Origin: Pseudomonas canadensis
GTDB taxonomy: Bacteria > Pseudomonadota > Gammaproteobacteria > Pseudomonadales > Pseudomonadaceae
DNA: 64,000 nt
Assembly (NCBI RefSeq): GCF_000503215.1
Contig: NZ_AYTD01000013.1
Location: forward strand, 1,106,009 to 1,170,008
Reading direction: 5' to 3'
Numbering within the stretch: the first letter of the stretch is position 1; the number at the start of each line of letters is the position of its first letter. Of the stretch, positions 1 to 7,580 are shown piece after piece. Made by a program: the position numbers and the translations under genes. The notes under the pieces are model-generated. The model was not told where the DNA came from. It saw nothing but the letters and a program-made list of their open reading frames with translations, and made no database searches.

Positions 1-825
1 TAAATCCGACTCAATCAACGACTTGCGCGCATCCCCGTCTTCATCCAGATGAAACAGTGGCTCGCCATGAAAATGACTGACAATGGCTTCCAGGACGTCC
101 GGACGCAGTTTGCGAGTACGCGGATGGGGCCTTAGCACCACACGAAAGCCCGCCTGGATCAGCGGCTGTATGACTTCGACTCCATGCAACTCCAACAGGC
201 CATTGTCGCCCCAAGTCGGCGCTACCAGCACCTGCGCAGGTTGGCCGGGTGAGCGCGCCAACGATCCGCAGTTACCCTCTCGAAGAATCGCATCCAGACG
301 ACCGTAGCCATGTTCGACCAGTGTTTTTTCCGGCAATGCTGCCATCTGCTCGCGAGCTCGCGTTTCCAAGACGTGGTGCGGCCCGACACACAGGATCGAA
401 TCAAAATGATCGAAGGCCGCCTCGCGGTAGATCATGTGCGTGCTGACAATCGAGTGATGCAGGTAGACATAGTGCACCGGACAGGGCGATCGCTTGATGT
501 GAAAGCTCTGCAAATCCGGCATCGTCATCATCAGGACCTGAACATCCAGTGTCGAGAAGAACAACGTGCGCATGCTGCCCTCCCCCACATAAAAGGCCAG
601 TAGCCCTTCTGGCGGGCTTAACAAGATGGGGTCGTCCTCCGCCGATGTCACGTAGATGACCGATTGAGCATACTCGGCCCGCAAGGCCTCAAACACCGAC
701 TCAAAGTAAGTCCAGTAGCCGCGACCCTCCGAATAGAACACCAGTTGCCTCTGGTGCTGTGGCAGCCGCTTGAAGGCCTGCAAGCCTTTCCATTCCCTGT
801 AAGTTTTGCGCAGTGAATTGAACAT
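1..825 (-). CDS. TagF-like (CDP-glycerol glycerophosphotransferase family) transferase, 3' end missing
   Basis: The reading frame is open from the ATG at 825 to the left edge (275 codons), so the C-terminus lies outside the window. The protein starts MFNSLRKTYREWKG and has two parts typical of the TagF/CDP-glycerol glycerophosphotransferase GT-B fold: an N-terminal half with HYVYLHHSIVSTHMIYREAA and CVGPHH, and the start of a C-terminal half with VLVAPTWGDNGLLE and VVLRPHPRTRK. Family members transfer a phospho-alcohol from a CDP-activated donor to a polymer. It begins two bases after the stop of the cytidylyltransferase gene, so it is the next cistron of the same operon. In this context I infer that it uses a CDP-activated donor made by the preceding genes, possibly cytidine diphosphoramidate. 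No direct evidence identifies the donor or acceptor. Confidence 0.75.
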   Translation of the reverse strand, partial: MFNSLRKTYREWKGLQAFKRLPQHQRQLVFYSEGRGYWTYFESVFEALRAEYAQSVIYVTSAEDDPILLSPPEGLLAFYVGEGSMRTLFFSTLDVQVLMMTMPDLQSFHIKRSPCPVHYVYLHHSIVSTHMIYREAAFDHFDSILCVGPHHVLETRAREQMAALPEKTLVEHGYGRLDAILREGNCGSLARSPGQPAQVLVAPTWGDNGLLELHGVEVIQPLIQAGFRVVLRPHPRTRKLRPDVLEAIVSHFHGEPLFHLDEDGDARKSLIESDL

Positions 826-827
826 GC

Positions 828-1607
828 TTAAACCGCTAGTTGAATAAAAGAGGCCAACTGTCCGGCTTCATGCATTTGGTGGTATTGATCCAGGTCTTCA
901 ACCGTATCGACTTCCAACCAACCGTTGTCGGTAAATGCAGCCTTGGCCTCCCAACCTCCATCAATCAGATGCTGGATAAAACTGGTCATGTACATGTTGT
1001 CGACATCTTTACCGTCATAGAGCGCCGAACGATCCAGGGCATGCCAAGCAGCGCGAAATGCAGCCACCTGATCGCCTCGCACCTTGAACAATCCCATGTA
1101 TTGCCCTTGGATTTCACTGTAGTCACTGGGTTTTTTACCCAGTTCCACGATGCAAGCGTGCGCGTCGAGCTTGAGCGTTTCGGCATCGGCCAGGGGATTT
1201 TCCATACGGATCTCCCAGAATCGACGCCACTGGCGATCCACGGCGACAGACAACTGCGCATCACTGCGCAATACCGCCTCGAGCACTCGCGGCTCGTAGA
1301 CAATATCGCCATAGGCAATCAAAAGATCTTCACCTTCCGGCATCAGGGCTTCGGCACAAAAGAGCGTCGATACCATGTTGGTTTGCGCGTAACGAGGGTT
1401 CAGCACGACTTCTATGTCATCCGCCTGTAAGCCCGAAGCACAATAGCCCCCAACCAGGGCGACCTTGTCCACCCCCCCAGCCCGCAACACTTCAAGCTGG
1501 CGGTGCAGCAGAGGCTTTCCGAGCAGCTCGACCATGCACTTGGGGCGATCATTGGTATAGGGGCGCAAACGAGTGCCCTGGCCTGCGGCAAGAATGATGG
1601 CTCGCAT
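828..1607 (-). CDS. Sugar-nucleotidyltransferase family enzyme, probable CTP:phosphoglutamine cytidylyltransferase (Cj1416-like)
   Basis: This 259-residue protein opens with the nucleotidyltransferase signature LAAGQGTRLRPYTNDRPKCM (residues 6-25). It has further family motifs: a VGGY strand, a YGDI metal-binding segment, and an ELGKKP and GLFKV region. It is the length of LicC-like cytidylyltransferases. Alone it could be a phosphocholine or sugar-phosphate cytidylyltransferase. The directly coupled upstream genes are a glutamine-kinase-like protein and a class I amidotransferase-like hydrolase. That trio matches the Cj1418-Cj1417-Cj1416 set of Campylobacter, in which the Cj1416 enzyme makes CDP-L-glutamine from CTP and L-glutamine phosphate. 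Its start codon overlaps the upstream stop (TAATG), which indicates translational coupling. The family call is firm; the substrate is inferred from context. Confidence 0.8.
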   Translation of the reverse strand: MRAIILAAGQGTRLRPYTNDRPKCMVELLGKPLLHRQLEVLRAGGVDKVALVGGYCASGLQADDIEVVLNPRYAQTNMVSTLFCAEALMPEGEDLLIAYGDIVYEPRVLEAVLRSDAQLSVAVDRQWRRFWEIRMENPLADAETLKLDAHACIVELGKKPSDYSEIQGQYMGLFKVRGDQVAAFRAAWHALDRSALYDGKDVDNMYMTSFIQHLIDGGWEAKAAFTDNGWLEVDTVEDLDQYHQMHEAGQLASFIQLAV

Positions 1608-2245
1608 TAAATAGTCCCTGATTCAAAAAGCTTGCGAATGAGTTCGGTGTCGAGGATGTGGAAGGGCGCTTCGCGCTCCGGGTGCCACATCAGCCCGACC
1701 CAGGGTAGGTGGTCATGCGTAAACGCTTCGACCGTACCGTCGATAGCGCAGACCTGCGCGGACACCTCGGGGGCCAGATCGCTGATCTGCATCCCCCAAC
1801 CATGGAAGCTGTTGACCTCACGGTAGCCACTGAAGAAACCGTCATTATTCAGCGCACGCACCGCGTGTCGAACGGCAATGTGATTGGGTACGGGGGCCAG
1901 TCCACCTCCGAGAAAGTGGTTAAGCATTTGCATACCTCGACAAACCCCCAGCACGGGCAGACGCTGGAGAGCGGCCGAGGACAACAATGCGATTTCTGTG
2001 GCATCGCGTTCAGGCGCGGAACGGGCCGCGCCTGGTAGATGGGCAAGATCATTGCCCCCCGTCAAAATAATCCCGGCAACCCGTTGGCGTTCAAGCCATG
2101 CCTGGGGCGCTGTCAACAAATTGGGCACAGGGACGACATCAATCCCCAAAGACTCCAGCAGGACGCTCCATTGCTGGTCAAGACAGTCACGACGCTCGCC
2201 GTAACCCTCTATCCACTCGACACGCTGGGTGACCGCGATACGCAT
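1607..2245 (-). CDS. Class I glutamine amidotransferase-type hydrolase (peptidase C26), probable gamma-glutamyl-CDP-amidate hydrolase (Cj1417-like)
   Basis: I place the start at the ATG at 2245, whose A is shared with the upstream stop (TGATG), giving 212 residues that begin MRIAVTQRVEW. A longer frame exists but would run far into the upstream gene. The catalytic nucleophile is visible as Cys102 in LGVCRGMQMLNHFLGG, and the His-Glu pair as H188 and E190 in MWHPERE. The oxyanion region is LTGGNDL. This is the gamma-glutamyl hydrolase branch of the class I GATase fold. In Campylobacter the homologous step hydrolyses CDP-L-glutamine to glutamate and cytidine diphosphoramidate. The position between a glutamine-kinase-like gene and a cytidylyltransferase supports that role. 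A gamma-glutamyl-GABA hydrolase (PuuD-type) function is the main alternative, but no polyamine genes are nearby. Confidence 0.8.
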   Translation of the reverse strand: MRIAVTQRVEWIEGYGERRDCLDQQWSVLLESLGIDVVPVPNLLTAPQAWLERQRVAGIILTGGNDLAHLPGAARSAPERDATEIALLSSAALQRLPVLGVCRGMQMLNHFLGGGLAPVPNHIAVRHAVRALNNDGFFSGYREVNSFHGWGMQISDLAPEVSAQVCAIDGTVEAFTHDHLPWVGLMWHPEREAPFHILDTELIRKLFESGTI

Positions 2246-5200
2246 CACCGAATGATCCTGATCAGACGGTTGGCCGCATTGAGCTCCAGTACGCGAGCCC
2301 CCGACAGGGCCTGGTATTGTGTTTCGCCCACGCCGATGGCCGCAGGCAATCCAAACTCCGCCGCTCGAATGGCCATATGTGAATTGGCACCGCCATACAT
2401 GGTGATCAACCCAGCGATCTGGCGACCGAACAGCCAATCGTAACCAGGATCGGCCTGGGGTATCAGCGCGATTTTCCCAATCAGTTCGACATCATCATCG
2501 CACTTGCTCAGGTCAACACAAGACGCTGTAACCTTAGTACTGCCGATAAAGTTGGCTTGTGTAGAGGGATAAAGAAAGACCGAAAAGTCTTCTTCACGAC
2601 TCAACAACGGCGGCAGTTCGGCAGCGGATGCCAGACTGTTCATTGCCTTGCCTTCCGTTGCCCGCTGCAAGAGCCAGGAGCCCGGTGTTGCAGTCGCTAC
2701 CGACCCTGTACGCAACGCGAGGATGTCGTCAAGATTGACGTGGGCCAGCGCTTCACGGGAGACACCCAATGGTTCTGCCCAGAGTGCGAGCTCATCCAGT
2801 GCCAGAGATAAATTGCGGCTGAAGGCAAACTTTGCATACTCACGCCCTTCGATGGCGCCTCGCAAAAATGCTTCCAAGCTCTCAACCGTGCATTGCAGCC
2901 CTTGGGCGTTTAACGCGTCGGCAAACCGTTGACGGGCTTCATGCCATAACGTCCCGGCAGGCGCGGCCTCATGGCTGGAACCCGCAGTGTTGAATTGCAC
3001 AGCACTGGTCACAATGGGTTTTAAGTAATGCTCTGGGTCGGCGCGGTAACTCAGGGAGGCGATGTCGTAAGTACCCGGGCGTAAATGCCCATACATATCG
3101 ACAAACGCTTCCCAACTCAGATCACCCCCGGCACAAGCCTTGGCATCCTGTGTCAACTGATGGCTGACGGTACGGATTGTCCCAAGGAAATCCTCGACCT
3201 GCGCCTCGCTCAACACACCCACGCTGACGCCTGAGCGAAGCAACGTGACCGCGACAAACGCACTGCGAGCCAAATGTGCAAAGGGCAAAGTGCCGTACTT
3301 GCGACAATCATGCAGCAGCGCCCAGACCTTCTCCAGCGGAGGCAACGCCGACTCCCGCAGGCGCTCATAGCGCACTTCGAGTTTCTGTATCTGAGCCAAA
3401 TCATCAGCGTTACGCACAATCGCTTGGGCGCTGATATCACGCAATGCAACGCGTAATGTTCTCAACTCCTCGACAGAAAAACCGCCCTGCTCGATCAGGC
3501 GAGTTTCCCAGCGTTCGAAGTCGAGGGCAAAACAGGTAGGCACTACGTCGAATTCGACCTTGTCATGCAAGTGCGGATGTTGCTTGAGCCATTCCAGGTA
3601 AAAGTCGACCAGCCGGGTTGCCAACCCATCATCCAGTACCGCGGGCACGAACGAGTTGAAACTGGCCCGGACATCCACATAAGGATGACCGGCAAATGCT
3701 ACCAGCAAGGGCTGTGGCCGAACATCCCGGTAGCCGTACTCGGCGCGTTGGGTCGCCCACGTCTGATCCATGATCAGGAAGCGATACAAACTGAAGGCCA
3801 GAAGACCGGGCTTGGTACCGATGATCTCTGCGGGATTCCAGTCCGGCATGATGCCAAATACACCGCTGTGTCCCAGTACGAAGGGTGATGGCGTCTGTAA
3901 CTGGCAAAAGCGATGACGGGCTTCCTCGATCAAAGCCATCAGTTCGCTGTCATTTCCACTCCATCCCGAGTGGTCGACTGCAATCGGGCGCACCTGGAGA
4001 ATATGCAAGCCACCGCTGGCAGTGACGGCGAACTCGATATCCAGCGAGTCGTACCCCAACAGGCTTTCGATTTCGCGTATTGCCGGTAACAGCGAACGCA
4101 GATGAGCAGGAATGTTCGGGTTGTGATCTTCGGCATCTCTGCGCATGACCAGGGTTTTATGTTCGCGACTGCTACCGCTGGTAATCGATTCGGTGCTACC
4201 ACTGACATCGTCGTAGTTGGCAACGTAATAAGGTGCCCCACTGCTCAGACTGCGGGTAAAAACCACGCCACTGGCCAAGACTTGATCCAGCATGGGCTGG
4301 ACCAGGACCTGGTCCTCGGGGTTGTAGTCCGGGTAGGAAGCAACGACCTCTTCCACGGCACGACGCAGGGCGCCCAAATCACTGCCCGGGATATTCAACA
4401 GGCTGGTATAGGCGCCCGCATTGGAGTTTACAAACCCGTCCTCCGATAACGCACTGCTTCGAATAACCAGGTTCTGATCAGGGAAATGGCGTTGAATCGT
4501 CAGCAGCACAGCCTCTGGCTCGTCACGCCATTCAGCGACGGTGAAGCTGACTTGGTCCTCGATACGACTCAATGTGACCATGCCATACAAGCGCTGCAGC
4601 GTCTGGGCCTTGGTGCCGAGCACGAAATGCGCCAGATCTCGCGGTTCATTCAACTCCGCCCAGTCGCCATGGACATCGACCGCCTGCACGGTGAAACCTT
4701 GCATTCGCAAGACTTCAATGAGGTCCGACAAATTCCCCTGCCGCAACCGCTGGCGCAGACTGGCCTTCTCCCCCATCAACATCTCGATGACTTTAGGCCC
4801 GAATCGTACGCAGCCCACAAACTCCGCCGACGCGACGTCCGACGCAATATCGGCACCAAGACGGGTCACCAACGCCTCATGCAGGCACACTTTTTCACAG
4901 CGGGCCAGGTCGTCTTGAGTCCGCCCGGAGAAACGCTTGCGCCAGTGGGAGTCCACCGCAATGACTACGTCGGCATCGACCGCACGCAACGCCGGCACCA
5001 GGCTCTTACGTATCAGAATGTCGGAATACGACACCAGGCATTCACTGAAGGAAGGCAGATCAACCTGTAGAAACGAATAGGCCGCGCGCGTACTTTGCCA
5101 TGAGCCGTTGAGCCAATAAGTGAACTCGGGGTAGCGCGCCTCGATGGTTTCGACCTGATACCCACCCACAAAGTGAACAACAGGCTGAATCGGACCAACA

Positions 5201-5313
5201 GCGCGCAGCAACCAGTCCAGGACTCTGGACGGGCCCAACGCACTGCGAAGCGCTACGTGCTCCTCCCCTGAGTGTGGGCGACCAGCGCCAAGAATAATGA
5301 AAGCGGGTTGCAT
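2245..5313 (-). CDS. Nucleotidyltransferase-like domain fused to a PEP-synthase-type kinase; probable L-glutamine kinase (Cj1418-like)
   Basis: This 1022-residue protein has three visible parts. Residues 1-235 resemble a nucleotidyltransferase (FIILGAGRPHSG, FVGGYQVE, SYSDILI) but with a changed G-rich loop. Residues about 255-445 form a PEP synthase/PPDK-type ATP-grasp domain with VIRSSALSEDG (283-293) and LHILQVRPIAV. A helical middle region follows, and residues about 940-1022 form the swivelling phosphohistidine domain, with YGGANSHMAIRAAEFGLPAA and His979 as the likely phosphocarrier. The same kinase layout occurs in Cj1418, which phosphorylates the amide nitrogen of glutamine. No PEP-synthase pyruvate-site domain is evident. 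Stop and start overlap the flanking genes by one base. The kinase family is well supported; glutamine as substrate is inferred from the gene set. The extra N-terminal domain is unusual. Confidence 0.8.
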   Translation of the reverse strand: MQPAFIILGAGRPHSGEEHVALRSALGPSRVLDWLLRAVGPIQPVVHFVGGYQVETIEARYPEFTYWLNGSWQSTRAAYSFLQVDLPSFSECLVSYSDILIRKSLVPALRAVDADVVIAVDSHWRKRFSGRTQDDLARCEKVCLHEALVTRLGADIASDVASAEFVGCVRFGPKVIEMLMGEKASLRQRLRQGNLSDLIEVLRMQGFTVQAVDVHGDWAELNEPRDLAHFVLGTKAQTLQRLYGMVTLSRIEDQVSFTVAEWRDEPEAVLLTIQRHFPDQNLVIRSSALSEDGFVNSNAGAYTSLLNIPGSDLGALRRAVEEVVASYPDYNPEDQVLVQPMLDQVLASGVVFTRSLSSGAPYYVANYDDVSGSTESITSGSSREHKTLVMRRDAEDHNPNIPAHLRSLLPAIREIESLLGYDSLDIEFAVTASGGLHILQVRPIAVDHSGWSGNDSELMALIEEARHRFCQLQTPSPFVLGHSGVFGIMPDWNPAEIIGTKPGLLAFSLYRFLIMDQTWATQRAEYGYRDVRPQPLLVAFAGHPYVDVRASFNSFVPAVLDDGLATRLVDFYLEWLKQHPHLHDKVEFDVVPTCFALDFERWETRLIEQGGFSVEELRTLRVALRDISAQAIVRNADDLAQIQKLEVRYERLRESALPPLEKVWALLHDCRKYGTLPFAHLARSAFVAVTLLRSGVSVGVLSEAQVEDFLGTIRTVSHQLTQDAKACAGGDLSWEAFVDMYGHLRPGTYDIASLSYRADPEHYLKPIVTSAVQFNTAGSSHEAAPAGTLWHEARQRFADALNAQGLQCTVESLEAFLRGAIEGREYAKFAFSRNLSLALDELALWAEPLGVSREALAHVNLDDILALRTGSVATATPGSWLLQRATEGKAMNSLASAAELPPLLSREEDFSVFLYPSTQANFIGSTKVTASCVDLSKCDDDVELIGKIALIPQADPGYDWLFGRQIAGLITMYGGANSHMAIRAAEFGLPAAIGVGETQYQALSGARVLELNAANRLIRIIR

Positions 5314-7547
5314 TACTGAGCCACTCCCTGTTCGGCAACACTGACTTCAAGGACAGCCATGCCCAGTTTTCGACAATCTTGCGAGGCACTTATCTCGCAG
5401 GGCGCTGTGGGATCTTTGATCTTGAAAACAACACCCAGCACACCATCCCCTACCACACGCTTCGCAATCGGGGCCTCGTACCAACCCACTCCCGACAAGG
5501 TCCAGTTTGCAACTTTCACACCATTCACCAGCACATCAACCTGCTGAGGACCTCCGCGCCCAGGGAAACCACCGGCTTTCACGCGCAACAGAAGATCACG
5601 CGCCTTACCGGATAGCTTCACTGGCAAACTAAGGTCGGCCTTCGCACCATCCGTCCAACGATGATCCCCTTCCTGGCCACTCCATCCATGACCGATGAAC
5701 GTGTCGGAAAAACCGGATTGCGAGAAGGAAATTACACTGCCCAACTCAACGTCTGAAACTTTGACCTTGGCATTTTCAACACTGTCGAAATGGGGTCGGC
5801 CTTGCCCATTGATGCTGACTTTAAACTTGTAATAATTTCCCGCAATAATCTCGTCAGTAGAAAAGAAATTGAAAAACCGCTCTCGACCACTCGGAATATT
5901 ACACGTGTCGGGGGACAGACAACTCACCAGGCTCAACCCATCCAGCCGAATACCGGAGGTGTCAATTCCGGCCAGATCGGCAATCGTCGGGTACACATCC
6001 AGCAGTTGCGACTCAGTGTCTACTGTCACAAGGGCGTGATCGGCATGGGCAGGCTTGATCATCAACAGTGCCATGGAGCGTGATTCCAGCTGCTGCCTGC
6101 TCCAAGGGGTAATCGAGGCGTCGAAGGGCGGGTTTTCAGACTCGACACCGGTGGAACTGTAAAACCCACTCTCTTTAGTGCCGTCCAGAAAGCCCGCCCA
6201 CCCCGCACCGTGGTCCGACTGAACGATAACGATCGAGTCATCCAAACGCCCGAGCCTGTCCAGCTCCGCAAGGAACTCATCAAGCTTGTTCAGCGCACAC
6301 GCCGCTTGTCGCAAGTAAAGATTGGCAATTTCTCCTGGCTGCGGGTCGTACCTGCACTGTTCGTCCAATACATAGGGGCCATGCGGCAACAGGGCGTGCA
6401 GATAGAGATAACTTGAAACGTCAGGCCGATCCTTTTCTGTGCGTAGGGCGTCATCAAACATGAAGACACCGGCATAAGGTTCGATACCTTCTTCGATCGT
6501 CTTTGGCTGTACTGTTGCGTTCGACTCAACGACATTGCTGGCCGCCTCGCCCAATACACTGCCATATTCCAATGCCGCATTCGTCATGAAGTTAGGGGAA
6601 ACCCTGGCGAACCACAGCCTGACGAACTCTTTGATAAAGGGATGTTTTAGTTCGGAGTATCGTTTCAAGACTTCGTCTTGCTGGGTGTAGGTCGTGGCTG
6701 CTTTAGCATGAATGAGCGCAGGCTTCGCGTATACATTGACGCTGTAGCCACTTTTGGCAGCAAGGTTTAACAAACTGTTATCCGACTCACCGACCCACTT
6801 AGAGAATGACCCGGAATAAAAGCCAGTTCCTGTCAGATAACTCGCGGCCGACACATCGGTATAGGGATAGTTGCTCACGTTATGCTTGAACAAGCTAAAG
6901 CCTTTAAGCGCCTTGGTTCGCTCGGGGTGATTGAGCAGTTCGAGAAAGTAATCCGTTTCCATCTCGTCCAGCACAATATGATAGACATTAGGCCTACGGA
7001 CACTCTCCATCGCCTCGCCTCCCGCTGGCACTCCGAGGGCCTGGCGTGGCAAGTCTACTTTCACTGCATAAGCAAAGTATCCCACGAAGCACAGGATCAA
7101 TACGGTTGCTACAGCGCTACAGGCTTTTCGCTGTGCTGGCGTTTTAAGTTGTCGAGCAAACAGAACGATGCCTATCAGCAACCCCGCTTCAATAGCGGTA
7201 TACATCAACGGCTCGTCACTGAGCCCGACAGAACCATCCAATCGTGCCAACTGCAAGGGTGCAAACACGTCTGCAAATAATAGATAGACACCCGCAATAA
7301 AAAACCAGAAGCACACCTTCTCAACCGCCCAACCGGAGAACCACTTGAAACAAATGGCCACCAATCCAACAACCAAGGCAATGATCAGGCCGGCACACGC
7401 CGCGCTCTTCAGCAGAAAAGCGTCTCCTCCCCAATCATAAATATTATGATAGTAAAGCTCCGTCGGTATAAATAGAAAAACAACAGCAAAGGGGAATGCA
7501 AGCAATGCATAGCCACCCAACTTACCCAACTCCAATTGACGCCCCAT
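5313..7547 (-). CDS. Membrane-anchored alkaline phosphatase/sulfatase-superfamily protein, possible phospho-group transferase
   Basis: The 744-residue product begins with four to five hydrophobic helices within residues 10-165, followed by a large extracytoplasmic domain. Superfamily metal-site motifs are visible: VYHIVLDEME (D194, E195), LLPHGPY (H389) and VQSDHGAGW (SDHG, 444-447). The nucleophile position appears to be Thr230 in YPYTDVSAASYLTG, where true sulfatases have Cys or Ser in CxPxR. A Thr nucleophile with N-terminal helices resembles LtaS/EptA-like phosphotransferases. The last 140 residues look like a beta-rich appended domain (VDVLVNGVKVANWTLSG). The gene lies between the glycosyltransferase and the phosphoramidate cassette, with a 1-base overlap with the kinase gene. 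I infer modification of the exported polysaccharide; whether it transfers or hydrolyses a group is not decidable from sequence. Confidence 0.7.
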   Translation of the reverse strand: MGRQLELGKLGGYALLAFPFAVVFLFIPTELYYHNIYDWGGDAFLLKSAACAGLIIALVVGLVAICFKWFSGWAVEKVCFWFFIAGVYLLFADVFAPLQLARLDGSVGLSDEPLMYTAIEAGLLIGIVLFARQLKTPAQRKACSAVATVLILCFVGYFAYAVKVDLPRQALGVPAGGEAMESVRRPNVYHIVLDEMETDYFLELLNHPERTKALKGFSLFKHNVSNYPYTDVSAASYLTGTGFYSGSFSKWVGESDNSLLNLAAKSGYSVNVYAKPALIHAKAATTYTQQDEVLKRYSELKHPFIKEFVRLWFARVSPNFMTNAALEYGSVLGEAASNVVESNATVQPKTIEEGIEPYAGVFMFDDALRTEKDRPDVSSYLYLHALLPHGPYVLDEQCRYDPQPGEIANLYLRQAACALNKLDEFLAELDRLGRLDDSIVIVQSDHGAGWAGFLDGTKESGFYSSTGVESENPPFDASITPWSRQQLESRSMALLMIKPAHADHALVTVDTESQLLDVYPTIADLAGIDTSGIRLDGLSLVSCLSPDTCNIPSGRERFFNFFSTDEIIAGNYYKFKVSINGQGRPHFDSVENAKVKVSDVELGSVISFSQSGFSDTFIGHGWSGQEGDHRWTDGAKADLSLPVKLSGKARDLLLRVKAGGFPGRGGPQQVDVLVNGVKVANWTLSGVGWYEAPIAKRVVGDGVLGVVFKIKDPTAPCEISASQDCRKLGMAVLEVSVAEQGVAQ

Positions 7548-7580
7548 AAACTTCCCACTACCAACTTGGTAAAAAACAAA

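Noticed and set aside
1607..2437. Longer form of the amidotransferase-type gene starting at 2437
   Set aside because: The extra N-terminal residues overlap the upstream kinase gene and have no family similarity; the ATG at 2245 is coupled to the upstream stop.
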